DNA of 64,000 bases from Veillonella sp. VA137 (GTDB lineage Bacteria; Bacillota; Negativicutes; Veillonellales; Veillonellaceae): positions 1-64,000 of the forward strand of contig NZ_RQVK01000002.1 in the NCBI RefSeq assembly GCF_003992015.1, read 5' to 3'. The notes below the pieces were generated by a model. It saw only the letters and a program-made list of their open reading frames with translations, was not told the DNA's origin and ran no database searches. Shown here one piece after another: positions 7,849 to 18,432 of the stretch. Position 1 is the first letter of the stretch. Every line of letters starts with the position of its first letter. Made by a program: the position numbers and the translations under genes.

Positions 7849-9660
7849 ATGATTCGTGAAAATCTTCGCAATGTGGCGATTATCGCCCACGTTGACCATG
7901 GTAAAACAACATTGGTAGACGCATTGCTTAAACAAAGCCATATTTTCCGTGATAATGAAAAAGTTGCTGAGCGTGTAATGGACTCTAATGACCTAGAACG
8001 TGAAAGAGGGATTACGATCCTTTCCAAAAACACAGCAGTTATGCATAACGATGTAAAAATCAACATCGTGGACACACCGGGCCATGCTGACTTCGGTGGT
8101 GAAGTAGAACGTGTATTGAACATGGTTGACGGCGTATTGTTATTGGTGGACTCTTTTGAAGGCCCAATGCCACAAACTAAATATGTATTGCGCAAAGCTT
8201 TGGAACAAGGTTTGAAACCAATCGTGGTTATCAATAAAATTGACCGTCCTGACCAACGTGTTCATGAAGTTGAAGACGAAGTATTAGAATTGTTCATGGA
8301 ATTGGAAGCAGACGATGATCAATTGGACTTCCCAGTGGTATACGCATCTGCTCGTGATGGCATTGCGAAAGCATCCATGGAAGATGATTCCACAGATATG
8401 ACTGCATTATTCGATGTATTGATCAAAGAAATTCCTGCTCCACAAGGCGACATCGATGGTCCATTGCAATTCATGGTAACTACCCTTGACTATGATGATT
8501 TCGTAGGTAAAATTGCAGTAGGTCGTATCGTTCGTGGCCGTATGAAAACTAATCAACAAGTGGTGTTGATGAATGGTGAAAGTACTCGTAAAGGTAAAAT
8601 CGGCCGTGTGTACACATACAATGGCTTAAATCGTGTAGAAACAGATGAAGCAGGCATGGGCGACATTATCGCTTTTGTAGGTATCGATGACATCAATATC
8701 GGTGAGACTGTAGCGGATGCAGAAAATCCAGAAGCACTACCAACAATCTCTATCGACGAGCCAACATTGTCCATGATGTTCTCTGTTAATAACTCTCCAT
8801 TCGCAGGCCGTGAAGGTGATTATGTAACAAGCCGTCATTTACGTGACCGTTTGTTCAAAGAAGTAGAAACTAACGTATCCATGCGTGTAGAAGAAACAGA
8901 TTCTCCGGACTCTTTCAAAGTATCTGGCCGTGGCGAATTGCATTTGGCAGTATTGATTGAAACGATGCGCCGTGAAGGTTATGAATTACAAGTGGGTAAA
9001 CCTCGTGTAATTTTCAAAGAGATCAATGGTCAAAAATGTGAACCATTGGAGCATTTAACTATTGACGTGCCACAAGAATTTATGGGTGCTGTAATGGAAA
9101 ACTTAGGTGTTCGTAAAGCGGAGTTGATCAACATGGTTGAATTAGCTGGTTACTTACGTATGGAATTCGTAGTCCCTGCTCGTGGTTTGATTGGTTTCCG
9201 TGCACAATTCTTAACAGCTACAAAAGGTAATGGTATCATGAATCATGTATTCCATGGCTATGCACCATACAAAGGGGATATCCCAGGCCGTACTCGTGGT
9301 GCCTTGGTAGCTTTTGAAGATGGTGAAACTACACCATATGGCTTGAACTCTGTACAAGACCGTGGTACTTTATTCTTAGGTGCTAACGTACCAGTATATA
9401 CGGGTCAAGTTATTGGCGAAAATGCTCGTGAAAATGACATGGACGTAAACCCTAACAAAAAGAAACATGTTACTAACATGCGTTCTAGCTCCTCTGATGA
9501 GGCAGTTCGTTTAACACCTCCACGTATCTTCAGTTTGGAACAAGCTCTAGAGTGGATCAACGATGACGAATTGGTAGAAGTAACACCAGAAAATATCCGT
9601 ATGCGTAAAGCTATTTTGGATCGTTCTGCTCGTGCGAAAGCAGCAAAAGCAGCAAAATAA
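7849..9660 (+). CDS. typA: Ribosome-associated GTPase TypA/BipA
   Basis: A 603-residue translational GTPase acting on the ribosome in stress adaptation and 50S assembly. The GTP site is complete: [10 protein letters not shown] (G1), RGITI (G2), [12 protein letters not shown] (G3), NKIDR (G4). EF-G-like domains III and V and the TypA-specific C-terminal domain follow, with PARGLIGFR and [11 protein letters not shown]. Length is normal. Single-gene transcription unit with its own promoter and a hairpin terminator at 9698-9740. Codon use is regular, unlike the AT-rich array before it. Confidence 0.97.
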   Translation: MIRENLRNVAIIAHVDHGKTTLVDALLKQSHIFRDNEKVAERVMDSNDLERERGITILSKNTAVMHNDVKINIVDTPGHADFGGEVERVLNMVDGVLLLVDSFEGPMPQTKYVLRKALEQGLKPIVVINKIDRPDQRVHEVEDEVLELFMELEADDDQLDFPVVYASARDGIAKASMEDDSTDMTALFDVLIKEIPAPQGDIDGPLQFMVTTLDYDDFVGKIAVGRIVRGRMKTNQQVVLMNGESTRKGKIGRVYTYNGLNRVETDEAGMGDIIAFVGIDDINIGETVADAENPEALPTISIDEPTLSMMFSVNNSPFAGREGDYVTSRHLRDRLFKEVETNVSMRVEETDSPDSFKVSGRGELHLAVLIETMRREGYELQVGKPRVIFKEINGQKCEPLEHLTIDVPQEFMGAVMENLGVRKAELINMVELAGYLRMEFVVPARGLIGFRAQFLTATKGNGIMNHVFHGYAPYKGDIPGRTRGALVAFEDGETTPYGLNSVQDRGTLFLGANVPVYTGQVIGENARENDMDVNPNKKKHVTNMRSSSSDEAVRLTPPRIFSLEQALEWINDDELVEVTPENIRMRKAILDRSARAKAAKAAK

Positions 9661-9697
9661 TTACATATACTAGACTAGGAATAGTCTATGTACATAG

Positions 9698-9740
9698 AAA
9701 TAGAGAAAGTAGTGGGATACCATGGCTTTCTCTATTTTGT
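9698..9740 (+). terminator. Terminator after typA
   Basis: A 12-base perfect stem, AAATAGAGAAAG pairing with CTTTCTCTATTT, around a 16-base loop; the stem itself ends in T-rich sequence. Confidence 0.7.
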
Positions 9741-9819
9741 TGTGTTTTATAGGGGTGAAAGCCTATAATAGATATATAAGTAATACATTAGTAATGATAT
9801 AGGAACTACAGGAGATAGG

Positions 9820-10683
9820 ATGAAAGAACTTCGCACACTGCCAGATGGCAGCATTACTTATGAACTGCATAGAAAACGCGTGAAGAACATGAATCTTCGT
9901 GTCACCACCAGTGGTGTGGTGCGAGTGTCTGCCTCTCCTCGTGTCCCCTTAGGAATGATTGAAGAATTTATCTGTCGTCATCGAGCTTTCATTGAAAAAG
10001 CACTGCAAAATCGAAAGGACAGAGGTGGACATCCGATGGTACCAGATTTAGATACAGAAATCATTGTGATGGGTAAGATGTATCGAGTAGTACTAGAAAA
10101 GCCTCACACAGTATCTGCCTACTTGGAAACATCTTCGCAGGATGGTCAATTAAGTGATACTCCGTCAGATTCTCCATTGAAAGGTAGTTCATCAAAAAGG
10201 AAGGGCGCACAAGGAAGCCTATCACAAAGAAAACTGTCGAGAGGGAACGCCTCTACCTATGCAGTAACGGTGGTAGACGACATATTGTTGGTACGCTACC
10301 CAAGTAATCACGAGACCTTGGATGCTAGCAAAGTAGAACGGATGTGGCTTAATTTTTGGAAATCTATAGGTCAGGACTTTATGGAGAAGTTATCGCAACA
10401 AGTACATGGTGAATTTCAACAAGCGGGCTATACCGTGCCGATACCGACCTTACGATTGCGGTACATGACAAGCCGCTGGGGCTCTTGTATGCCTGTAAAA
10501 GAAGTTATCACCATGAATACACGATTGCTCTTAGGCCCTACAGAGTTTGCTCACTATGTGATGGTTCATGAATTTGCCCATTTTATCGAGGCGAACCATT
10601 CGTCACGCTTTTACAAGGTTATGAGCGATGTGTTGCCAACGTGGCAGCAAGTGAAAGCGGAGATGAAGGCATATTATACATAA
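9820..10683 (+). CDS. YgjP-like M48-type metallopeptidase domain protein
   Basis: A 287-residue protein of the YgjP/DUF45 family. The zinc site HEFAHFIEANHS (HExxH plus a further His) lies near residues 248-259, preceded by the family's SRWGSC motif. Residues about 105-145 form a Ser/Lys-rich, low-complexity insert not usual for the family, which is generally about 230 residues long. Cytoplasmic. The ATG follows a purine-rich site (GGAGATAGG). The substrate is unknown. Confidence 0.85.
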   Translation: MKELRTLPDGSITYELHRKRVKNMNLRVTTSGVVRVSASPRVPLGMIEEFICRHRAFIEKALQNRKDRGGHPMVPDLDTEIIVMGKMYRVVLEKPHTVSAYLETSSQDGQLSDTPSDSPLKGSSSKRKGAQGSLSQRKLSRGNASTYAVTVVDDILLVRYPSNHETLDASKVERMWLNFWKSIGQDFMEKLSQQVHGEFQQAGYTVPIPTLRLRYMTSRWGSCMPVKEVITMNTRLLLGPTEFAHYVMVHEFAHFIEANHSSRFYKVMSDVLPTWQQVKAEMKAYYT

Positions 10684-10726
10684 GCAGAGTTAGGTAATGT
10701 ACAATTATAGAGATAAAGAGGTTCCT

Positions 10727-11773
10727 ATGAAATATTTTAGATATGCCATTGATAGAGGTTTATTGCAGGTTAAAAGTCACATATATCGTATTTCTACCTA
10801 TCATTATAATTGGCATAATCATATTGAGTTATTATGGGTATTAAAGGGAGCTTTAGAAGTGTGTGTAGAGGGGCAGACCTATACATTACAACGAGATGAC
10901 ATGATTTTGTATTCATCACAATGTGGGCATGCTACATTGGCTTTAGAAGAGGATACGATTGCTCTCGTCTTTCATGTAGAACCACAATGGTTTTTGCAGT
11001 ATGATCAGGATTTTATGAAGTATCGATTTGTGTCAGTCTCCACACAAGATATAAATATTGCTGAAAGGTATAAAGAGCTTCGCCAATCGTTAGCGTATAT
11101 TATGAATCATCATACTGCAGAAATAAGCATTAGTGCGCTAGAAACCATGAAGGTAGATGGTGTTATATATACAGTGTTGTCAAATGTGTATGAGATTATA
11201 CTGGCTAGTCGATACGAGAATCAATTATCCACTAAGATATTGCATCAAGAAGAAAATTTTGAACGGATGGTTCATTTTATCGATGAACATTTTCGCGACC
11301 GTCTTGAGTTAGCAACGATTGCTGATGTAGGCGGATATACTGAAAGCTACACCTCTCAACTATTTAAACGGCAGCTGGGGATTACTTTTTTAGAATATGT
11401 GTCACGTATGCGATTGCGTGAGGCAGCGATACGATTGGTAAATACGGATGATATGGTTATTCATATTGCAAGTTATTGTGGGTTCCCTGACGTAAAAGCT
11501 TTTAATAGTGCATTTAAAAAGCATTTTAAACTAACTCCTTCTGCCTATCGTGAACGGGCAAAGAGAATTGAGCGTCATACAGTGTTAGAAGATTGGAAAG
11601 AATATATTAGCTCTGATGATACAGAAATTAAGGGGATATTAACAATGTATGGAAGCTGCCTTGCTAAGGAAAATATGAAGTATGAGGAAAATGAATATAC
11701 GAAACAAAGCCTTGTTAGTAAGGTTCAGAGGGTTAAAGAAGAATTACAGCAGCTATTGCAGACACTAGAATGA
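10727..11773 (+). CDS. AraC-family transcriptional regulator
   Basis: About 348 residues: an N-terminal cupin sensor (HNHIELLWVLKG near residue 30, then a -GQTYTL-DD- strand) and a C-terminal double helix-turn-helix (ATIADVGGYTESYTSQLFKR, then HIASYCGFPDVKAFNSAFKK). An in-frame ATG at 10697 exists, but ATG 10727 has an AAAGAGG site at 10715-10721 and gives a conventional N-terminus. It precedes the permease-ttdAB operon on the same strand with a long intergenic region containing a perfect inverted repeat, so it probably senses tartrate or a related acid; inferred. Confidence 0.88.
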   Translation: MKYFRYAIDRGLLQVKSHIYRISTYHYNWHNHIELLWVLKGALEVCVEGQTYTLQRDDMILYSSQCGHATLALEEDTIALVFHVEPQWFLQYDQDFMKYRFVSVSTQDINIAERYKELRQSLAYIMNHHTAEISISALETMKVDGVIYTVLSNVYEIILASRYENQLSTKILHQEENFERMVHFIDEHFRDRLELATIADVGGYTESYTSQLFKRQLGITFLEYVSRMRLREAAIRLVNTDDMVIHIASYCGFPDVKAFNSAFKKHFKLTPSAYRERAKRIERHTVLEDWKEYISSDDTEIKGILTMYGSCLAKENMKYEENEYTKQSLVSKVQRVKEELQQLLQTLE

Positions 11774-11862
11774 GGTAGGTATACTTTGCTTGCATATATG
11801 CAATAATATGTATGTAGGTATATTTTTATATAATAAAAATAATGTAAATATATTAAATGATG

Positions 11863-11904
11863 AAAAACACTGTATTATTACATGTAATAACATGGTGTTT
11901 TTTT
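11863..11904 (+). terminator. Terminator after the AraC gene
   Basis: AAAAACAC...TATTATTA / TAATAA...GTGTTTTTTT forms an imperfect stem around CATG followed by seven T residues. Confidence 0.65.
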
Positions 11905-11919
11905 ATATATTCTATGCTT

Positions 11920-11962
11920 AAAACTATAAAAATATAAGAAAAATCTACAGTTTTATAGTTTT
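11920..11962 (+). promoter_or_regulatory. Perfect 12-base inverted repeat, candidate operator
   Basis: AAAACTATAAAA (11920-11931) and its exact reverse complement TTTTATAGTTTT (11951-11962) are separated by 19 bases, in the region before the SLC13-type permease and ttdAB. The half-site spacing of about 31 bases (three helical turns) would suit a dimeric AraC-type regulator such as the one encoded just upstream. No T-run follows, so a terminator is unlikely. Confidence 0.45.
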
Positions 11963-12055
11963 GTATGATGATGAATATTGGATAGAGAGGAGTTGTGTAA
12001 ATAGCTATAATGAGGGCATACATTGATACGGTACTAGAGATTCAGGAGGAATGGA

Positions 12056-13324
12056 ATGGATGCAGTTAGTATTACGTTATGTTATTTAGTGTTTGCCATA
12101 GTCATGTTTGTATGGGAGAAGATACCTTTATCGATTACGGCGATGTTAGTATCAGTTGGTCTAGTCTTATCTGGAGTTTTATCTCCTAAAGAGGCCTTTG
12201 CAGGCTTTGTAGATGGTAATGTTCTTTTATTTATGGCTATGTTTATCGTGGGTGCAGCATTCTTTGAAACTGGTGTGGCACAAGTGGTAGGTAGTGTAGT
12301 TACAAAAATGGCTAGCACTGAAAAAATGCTCATTGTTGCAGTTATGCTAATTACAGGATTATTATCTGGCTTCTTGTCTAATACGGGAACTGCAGCGGTA
12401 TTGATTCCTGTTGCCATTGGGATTGCACAAAAATCAGGATTTAATCAATCAAAATTTTTAATCCCCTTAGTATTGGCATCGGCTATGGGTGGTAATCTTA
12501 GTTTAATTGGAGCTCCAGGGAATATGATCGCACAAGCAGGATTAGAAAAAATTGGCTTATCCTTTGGATTCTTTGATTATGCTTTAATTGGTGGGCCAAT
12601 TTTGCTGGTAGGTATTATTTACTTCTTGTTATTGGGATATAAATTATTGCCAGACAAACCAAGTCGTGCTGTAGATTCTACCTGTGATACAGTGGAAGAT
12701 TATAGCCATGTACCAAAATGGAAACAATGGATGGCGACATTGGTATTGGTAGGTACTATCTTAGCAATGATTTTTGAATCTCAAATTGGTGTTAAGCTGT
12801 ATGTATCTGCATGGATTGGGGCACTTATTTTAGTGGCTACGAATGTGGTGACTGAAACAGAGGCGGTAAAATCTATTGATATGAAAACAATATTTTTGTT
12901 CGTTGGTTCCTTATCTATTGCTACAGCTCTTGTGAAAACAGGTGCGGGTTCTGTAGTAGCAAATACAATTATGGGGTTATTAGGTAGCAATCCAAGCCCA
13001 TACATTGTGATGGCAGTGATTTTTATCTTATCCGCTGTGTTAACAAACTTTATGTCTAATACGGCAGCCACAGCACTGTTGGTGCCTATCGGTTTGCAAT
13101 TAGCACAGTCTATGGGAGCAGATCCCAAAGCGGTGTTGATGGCTACTGTTATCGGTGCATCTTGTGCATATGCAACACCAATTGGTATGCCTGCCAATAC
13201 CATGGTGTACAACATTGGAGGATATAGTTTTATGGACTACGTGAAAGTAGGGGTTCCTCTCATTGTGATAGTGACAATCGTGTCATTAATTATTTTGCCA
13301 ATATTCTTTCCCTTTTACCCATAA
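12056..13324 (+). CDS. SLC13/ArsB-NhaD-type anion permease, probable tartrate carrier
   Basis: A 422-residue integral membrane protein with about 11 hydrophobic segments and two inverted-repeat halves, each containing a conserved re-entrant motif: SNTGTAAVLIPVA (about residue 100) and SNTAATALLVPI (about 332). These SNT motifs bind substrate and sodium in the DASS/ion-transporter superfamily. AGGAGG lies 6 bases before the ATG. Fifteen bases separate it from ttdA, so it very likely imports the tartrate used by ttdAB, possibly in exchange for succinate. Substrate is inferred from context. Confidence 0.85.
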   Translation: MDAVSITLCYLVFAIVMFVWEKIPLSITAMLVSVGLVLSGVLSPKEAFAGFVDGNVLLFMAMFIVGAAFFETGVAQVVGSVVTKMASTEKMLIVAVMLITGLLSGFLSNTGTAAVLIPVAIGIAQKSGFNQSKFLIPLVLASAMGGNLSLIGAPGNMIAQAGLEKIGLSFGFFDYALIGGPILLVGIIYFLLLGYKLLPDKPSRAVDSTCDTVEDYSHVPKWKQWMATLVLVGTILAMIFESQIGVKLYVSAWIGALILVATNVVTETEAVKSIDMKTIFLFVGSLSIATALVKTGAGSVVANTIMGLLGSNPSPYIVMAVIFILSAVLTNFMSNTAATALLVPIGLQLAQSMGADPKAVLMATVIGASCAYATPIGMPANTMVYNIGGYSFMDYVKVGVPLIVIVTIVSLIILPIFFPFYP

Positions 13325-13338
13325 TTTAGGAGGTTTCT

Positions 13339-14238
13339 ATGAATAAAGAAGAACAAGTGTTACGAATGACAAAGATCGTTAGTGATTTTGTAGGCCATGT
13401 TGCTAAAGTATTACCTGACGATGTGCAAGAAAAAATTACAGAATTAGCAAATGATGAACGAAATCCGCTAGCGAAAACAATTTATGCGACTATGAAAGAA
13501 AATATGAAGTTAGCAAAAGAGTTAAGTCGCCCATCCTGCCAAGATACAGGGGTATTGCAATATTGGGTGAAAGTAGGTGCTAATTATCCATTGCTTGGTG
13601 AATTGGAAAGTATCTTGAGAAATGCAACGTATCAAGCAACACAGGAAACTCCGCTTCGACATAATTGCGTAGAAACATTTGATGAATATAATACTGGAAA
13701 AAACATTGGTACTTTAGCACCTTATATTTTATGGGATATCGTGCCAGATCGAGATGATGTTGAAATTTTTCCTTATATGGCAGGTGGTGGGTGTTCCTTG
13801 CCAGGTAGTGGTAAAACGTTGATGCCTGGAGAAGGCTATGAGGGAGTAGCAAAGTTTGTCTTAGATTTGATGACATCCTACGGATTAAATGCGTGCCCAC
13901 CATTGTTAATTGGTGTCGGTGTGGCTACGTCTATTGATACAGCGGCATTACTTTCAAAAAAAGCGTTAATGAGACCAGTAAGTTCCGTAGCACCTAATGA
14001 ACGAGCAGCAAAAATGGAACAATTGCTAGAAGATGGGATTAATTCCTTGCATATTGGCCCACAAGGTATGGGTGGAGATAAGTGCTTGCTAGGCGTCAAT
14101 ATTGAGCATGGGGCTCGTCATCCATCGGTTATTTCTGTTGCAGTTAATGTGGGATGTTGGAATCACCGCAGAGGTCATATGGTATTTGATAAAGATGGAC
14201 AATGTACAATTCTATCGCATAGTGGGGTGACATATTAA
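13339..14238 (+). CDS. ttdA: L(+)-tartrate dehydratase subunit alpha
   Basis: A 299-residue iron-sulfur hydro-lyase subunit. It dehydrates L-tartrate to oxaloacetate with TtdB. It aligns throughout with E. coli TtdA as I remember it: [49 protein letters not shown] and [21 protein letters not shown]. Cysteines at [14 protein letters not shown] and GCWNHR are placed to bind the cluster. A class I fumarase alpha domain is the main alternative; the closer match to TtdA and the neighbouring permease favour tartrate. The stop overlaps the ttdB start (TAATG). Confidence 0.88.
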   Translation: MNKEEQVLRMTKIVSDFVGHVAKVLPDDVQEKITELANDERNPLAKTIYATMKENMKLAKELSRPSCQDTGVLQYWVKVGANYPLLGELESILRNATYQATQETPLRHNCVETFDEYNTGKNIGTLAPYILWDIVPDRDDVEIFPYMAGGGCSLPGSGKTLMPGEGYEGVAKFVLDLMTSYGLNACPPLLIGVGVATSIDTAALLSKKALMRPVSSVAPNERAAKMEQLLEDGINSLHIGPQGMGGDKCLLGVNIEHGARHPSVISVAVNVGCWNHRRGHMVFDKDGQCTILSHSGVTY

Positions 14239-14849
14239 TGGAAAAGAAAGTATTAACAACGCCGATTCAGCGGAAAGATTTAGAAGGTATTAAAGCAGGG
14301 GACATCATTTATTTAACAGGTCATATTACGACCTGTCGTGACGTAGCGCATCGTCGGTTGATTGAATTAGGCCGTGAATTGCCTGTGGATGTACGGGATG
14401 GCGCCATCTTACATGCGGGGCCTATCGTCCGAGATCTGGGAGATGACACATTTGAAATGGTGTCTGTAGGACCTACTACAAGTATGCGTATGGAAAAATT
14501 TGAGTATGACTTTGTAAAAGAGACCGGTGTACGCCTTATTGTTGGTAAAGGTGGTATGGGACCGAATACAGAACGTGCTTGTAAAGAGTTTGGAGCCTTG
14601 CATCTAGTATTTCCTGCGGGCAATGCTGTACTAGCGGCTACAGAAGTGGAAGAAATTGAAAGTGCTAACTGGCGAGAGCTAGGTATGCCAGAAACACTTT
14701 GGACATGTCGTGTGAAAGAGTTTGGTCCTTTAATTGTATCCATTGATACAGAAGGCAATAACTGGTTTGAACAGAAAAAAGTAGAGTATAATGCGAAAAA
14801 AGAAGAAGTATTAGAATCTATCTACCAAGAAGTAAAGTTTATTAAATAA
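14238..14849 (+). CDS. ttdB: L(+)-tartrate dehydratase subunit beta
   Basis: A 203-residue partner of TtdA. Motifs [37 protein letters not shown] and VGKGGMGP are those of the TtdB/fumarase C-terminal domain and form the substrate-binding half. It starts one base inside the ttdA stop, so the subunits are translationally coupled. A strong hairpin terminator follows. Confidence 0.88.
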   Translation: MEKKVLTTPIQRKDLEGIKAGDIIYLTGHITTCRDVAHRRLIELGRELPVDVRDGAILHAGPIVRDLGDDTFEMVSVGPTTSMRMEKFEYDFVKETGVRLIVGKGGMGPNTERACKEFGALHLVFPAGNAVLAATEVEEIESANWRELGMPETLWTCRVKEFGPLIVSIDTEGNNWFEQKKVEYNAKKEEVLESIYQEVKFIK

Positions 14850-14855
14850 TGTAAA

Positions 14856-14899
14856 GCCTATGTAGTTTGTTATACAGATTACATAGGCATTTTTATTTT
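14856..14899 (+). terminator. Terminator after ttdB
   Basis: GCCTATGTA (14856-14864) pairs with TACATAGGC (14880-14888), followed by a T-rich tail. Confidence 0.8.
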
Positions 14900-15014
14900 G
14901 TAAGTATCCATGGATTGATAGATGACAAACGCTTTCACGGTACACTGAAATATGCAAATTATGATATAATAAAGGGAATGAAAGCATACCGTGTTACGTT
15001 AGTAAGGAGGGCCC

Positions 15015-18000
15015 ATGAGACCATTTGTACATCTGCATAGTCATAGTGAATATAGCCTCATTGATGGCATTAGCCGATTGCCACAAATGGTGAGTCGTGC
15101 GAAAGAACTTAATATGCCTGCCCTAGCGTTAACGGACCATGGTAATATGTATGGTGCTATTTATTTTTATAAAGAGGCTATAGCACAAGGTATCAAACCC
15201 ATCTTAGGATGCGAAGTATATGTGACCGAAGGCAGTCGTTTTGACCGCCCTGAAGGTAAGACCTATGAACGATTAAAGCATTTAATTCTCTTAGCAGAAA
15301 CCATGGAAGGATACGAAAATATTGTAAAAATCGTGTCTAAGTCTTCTACAGAAGGGTTCTACCGCAAACCTCGTGCAGATAGAGAATTATTGGCAACATA
15401 TAACAAAGGAATTATTGCCTTAAGTGCTTGTATTGCAGGAGAAATTCCGCAACTGATTTTACAGGACAACATTGAGGGCGCTCATCGAGCCCTCGAATGG
15501 TATATTGAGACTTATGGGAAAGAGAACTTTTTCTTAGAAGTTCAGAATCATGGAGACCCAAAAGAATTGCGTGTCCAAGATGTGCTAGTAGAGATGGCGG
15601 AGCAATATGGTGTAGGTCTAGTATGCTCCAATGACTTTCACTATGTCTATGCAGACGATGCGGAAGCTCATGATATTAAGGTATGTATTGCTACGGGTGC
15701 AAGGCGGAATGATGTAGATCGCATGAAGTTTTTCAGTAATGAGTTTTACATGAAAAGCGGCGATGAAATGGAAGAACTCTTTGGTCATATTCCAGAAGCT
15801 TTGGATAATACTTTGAAGATTGCGGAACGTTGCCATGTAGAGTTCAATTTTGATGCGCACCATTTGCCGAAATTTGATGTACCAGAAGGGGAAACAGCAC
15901 ATTCTTACTTGCGTAAAGTGTGTGAGTCCTATATTCCTCAATTCTATCCGGAGGTAACACCGGTATTACAAGAGCGACTCGATTATGAGTTAGGTGTTAT
16001 TAGTCGCATGGGTTTTGAAGATTACTTCCTCATCGTTTGGGACTATGTTAAATATGCACGTGAACATGGGGTACTAGTAGGCCCAGGCCGTGGTAGTGCA
16101 GCAGGGTCTGTAGTAGCTTATTTATTAGGGATTACAGGTTTAGATCCTATTAAATACGATTTGCTCTTTGAACGGTTCTTGAACCCAGAGCGGGTAAGCA
16201 TGCCCGATATCGATATCGACTTCTGCTATGAAACTCGTAATAAGGTTATCGACTATGTGACAGAAAAATATGGACAAGAGCGAGTGGCTCAAATTATTAC
16301 TTTCGGTACCGAAGCGGCTCGTGCTGTTATCCGTGACGTAGGTCGTGTATTAGATATGCCTTTACCAGAGGTGAATCGATTAGCTAAGATGATTCCTAAT
16401 GAATTGGGCATTACATTAAAAAAAGCCTTAGAAGTAAAAGAACTCAAAGACTTGTATGATACAGACGAATCCGTAAAAGAATTATTTGACCTTTGCTTGC
16501 GTTTAGAAGGAATTGCTAGAAACTCCTCTACCCATGCAGCGGGGGTTGTAATTTCAGCAGCACCATTAGATGAGTATGTGCCGGTACAAAATTCCAATGA
16601 AGATGGATTTGTGACACAATATGATAAAGATAATATCGAAGAACTAGGCCTATTGAAGATGGACTTTTTGGGACTTCGCACGTTGACTGTAATGGGCGAG
16701 GCACTGCGCTTGATTAAAGAAAATCACGGTATCGACTTAGACTTGGATGCCATCCCATTAGATGACAAGGCTTCCTGTGAAATCTTATGTAAAGGTGAAA
16801 CCGCAGGGGTCTTCCAGTTAGAGTCAGAAGGGATTACAAAATTAGTAATGGATTTGAAGCCAGAACATTTTGAAGATTTAATTCCTTTAGTGGCCCTCTA
16901 TCGGCCGGGACCGTTGGGATCGGGCATGGTAGAAGATTTTATCAAGCGCCGTCATAAAGAAAAAGAAGTGACCTACTTGCATCCTATATTAGAGCCTATT
17001 TTAGAGGATACATTTGGGGTTATCCTATACCAAGAACAAGTTATGCAGATTGCCTCCGCCATGGGCGGATTCTCCTTGGGACAAGCGGATTTAATGCGCC
17101 GTGCCATGGGTAAGAAAAAGGAATCTGTACTAAAAGCACAACGAGACTCCTTTGTGACTGGTTCTGTGAATAATGGTATCGATGAGAAATTGGCTAACGA
17201 AGTATTTGATCTCTTGCTATATTTCGCAGGTTATGGATTTAATAAATCCCACTCTGCTGCTTATGCCTATATTGCGTATCAAACGGCGTATCTGAAAGCC
17301 CATTATTTCCCAGAGTTTATGGCAGCTACTATGACTAGCTTTATGGGTAATATGGATAAAATGACGAATTACATCAATGTGTGTAAAGCGAAACAAGTGG
17401 CTGTATTAGGACCAGATATTAACCATTCAGAGCGTATGTTTACCGTACAAAATGGACAAATTCGTTTTGGTTTAGGTGGTATCAAACATGTAGGTGATAA
17501 TGCGATCGAAGAATTACTAGCAGAACGTAAGGCAAATGGGCAATTTACATCCATTGTTGATTTCTGCGAACGTATACCATACCGTGTGGTCAATAAGCGT
17601 TTGTTGGAAAGTTTAATTCGATGCGGGGCTATGGATTCTTTCAAAGAAAATCGAAATCAGCTGTTACAGATTTATGAACAAGCCCAAGGAATTGGTTCTA
17701 AAGGGCAAAAAAATAGTGCTTTAGGGGCGGTGAGTCTCTTTGCGGAGGTAGAGGAAATGGAAACCATCCATGTTCCAGACTTGCCAGACTTGCCTAAAGA
17801 ACTAAAGCTGAAAGATGAAAAGGAATATACTGGTTTTTATATTACGGGCCATCCTTTAGATGCCTATCGTGATGAATTGGAAGGACTATTTCAATTAGGT
17901 CGGTTAGCAGAAAATCCAGAGGATTTTGATGGCAAAACTGTTACGATTGGTGGATTGATTACAGAAAAAGTGGATCGATTAACGAAGGCGAAACAGGAAA

Positions 18001-18422
18001 AAATGTGCACTTTAACCTTGGAAGATTTCACAGGCACCGTACAAGTAGTAGTATTCCCACAAGGGTATCAAAAAAGTCATATGCTATTGCAACGAGATGG
18101 TGTGGTAGCTATTGAGGGACGCATTGATGCAGATGAAAAAGGTGTGCAATGCATTGCTAGTTCCGTACAGTTATTGAAAGTAGAATATGATAAAGTACGA
18201 CAGATTCGTATTCATATTGATACAGCTCATGATACACCGCAAGTGAGCCAACAATTACAAAAGCTGTTGCAAGAATTACAAGGAGATATACCAGTTACTC
18301 TATTCTTGCAACGTCAAAAGCGCAGCTTAGCGGTGAACCGTAGTTTTTATTTCACCCCATCGAAAGAGTCTATTGGGCGTGTGCAAGCCTTACTAGGGGC
18401 CAATGCAGTAGAGTTACTATAA
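15015..18422 (+). CDS. dnaE: DNA polymerase III subunit alpha (DnaE)
   Basis: A 1135-residue replicative polymerase of the DnaE type. The N-terminal PHP domain begins HLHSHSEYSLIDG; the catalytic palm has PGRGSAAGSVVAYLLGIT and the metal-binding PDIDIDF (about residues 395-401); a helix-hairpin-helix region and an OB-fold (TVTIGGLITEKVDR) follow. AAGGAGGG precedes the ATG. TATAAT at 14965-14970 is a likely -10 with a weak -35. pyk begins 10 bases after the stop. Confidence 0.97.
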   Translation: MRPFVHLHSHSEYSLIDGISRLPQMVSRAKELNMPALALTDHGNMYGAIYFYKEAIAQGIKPILGCEVYVTEGSRFDRPEGKTYERLKHLILLAETMEGYENIVKIVSKSSTEGFYRKPRADRELLATYNKGIIALSACIAGEIPQLILQDNIEGAHRALEWYIETYGKENFFLEVQNHGDPKELRVQDVLVEMAEQYGVGLVCSNDFHYVYADDAEAHDIKVCIATGARRNDVDRMKFFSNEFYMKSGDEMEELFGHIPEALDNTLKIAERCHVEFNFDAHHLPKFDVPEGETAHSYLRKVCESYIPQFYPEVTPVLQERLDYELGVISRMGFEDYFLIVWDYVKYAREHGVLVGPGRGSAAGSVVAYLLGITGLDPIKYDLLFERFLNPERVSMPDIDIDFCYETRNKVIDYVTEKYGQERVAQIITFGTEAARAVIRDVGRVLDMPLPEVNRLAKMIPNELGITLKKALEVKELKDLYDTDESVKELFDLCLRLEGIARNSSTHAAGVVISAAPLDEYVPVQNSNEDGFVTQYDKDNIEELGLLKMDFLGLRTLTVMGEALRLIKENHGIDLDLDAIPLDDKASCEILCKGETAGVFQLESEGITKLVMDLKPEHFEDLIPLVALYRPGPLGSGMVEDFIKRRHKEKEVTYLHPILEPILEDTFGVILYQEQVMQIASAMGGFSLGQADLMRRAMGKKKESVLKAQRDSFVTGSVNNGIDEKLANEVFDLLLYFAGYGFNKSHSAAYAYIAYQTAYLKAHYFPEFMAATMTSFMGNMDKMTNYINVCKAKQVAVLGPDINHSERMFTVQNGQIRFGLGGIKHVGDNAIEELLAERKANGQFTSIVDFCERIPYRVVNKRLLESLIRCGAMDSFKENRNQLLQIYEQAQGIGSKGQKNSALGAVSLFAEVEEMETIHVPDLPDLPKELKLKDEKEYTGFYITGHPLDAYRDELEGLFQLGRLAENPEDFDGKTVTIGGLITEKVDRLTKAKQEKMCTLTLEDFTGTVQVVVFPQGYQKSHMLLQRDGVVAIEGRIDADEKGVQCIASSVQLLKVEYDKVRQIRIHIDTAHDTPQVSQQLQKLLQELQGDIPVTLFLQRQKRSLAVNRSFYFTPSKESIGRVQALLGANAVELL

Positions 18423-18432
18423 GGAGATAGAA

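Noticed and set aside
7365-8234. Long minus-strand open frame (289 codons) over the end of the DUF695-RraB gene and the start of typA
   Set aside because: It is antisense to two well-supported genes, crosses the typA promoter, and its Ser/Leu/Ile-rich translation has no protein-like pattern.
12781-13215. Minus-strand frame of 144 codons inside the permease
   Set aside because: It is the antisense shadow of hydrophobic codons in the permease; no start signal or family.
13339-14849. Two-subunit class I fumarase
   Set aside because: Fumarase and tartrate dehydratase share folds, but motif-by-motif similarity to TtdA and TtdB and the adjacent carrier favour tartrate dehydratase; fumarase remains a minor possibility.
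15015-18422. Gram-positive PolC instead of DnaE
   Set aside because: There is no exonuclease insertion in the PHP domain, and the PDIDIDF palm motif and length are those of DnaE.
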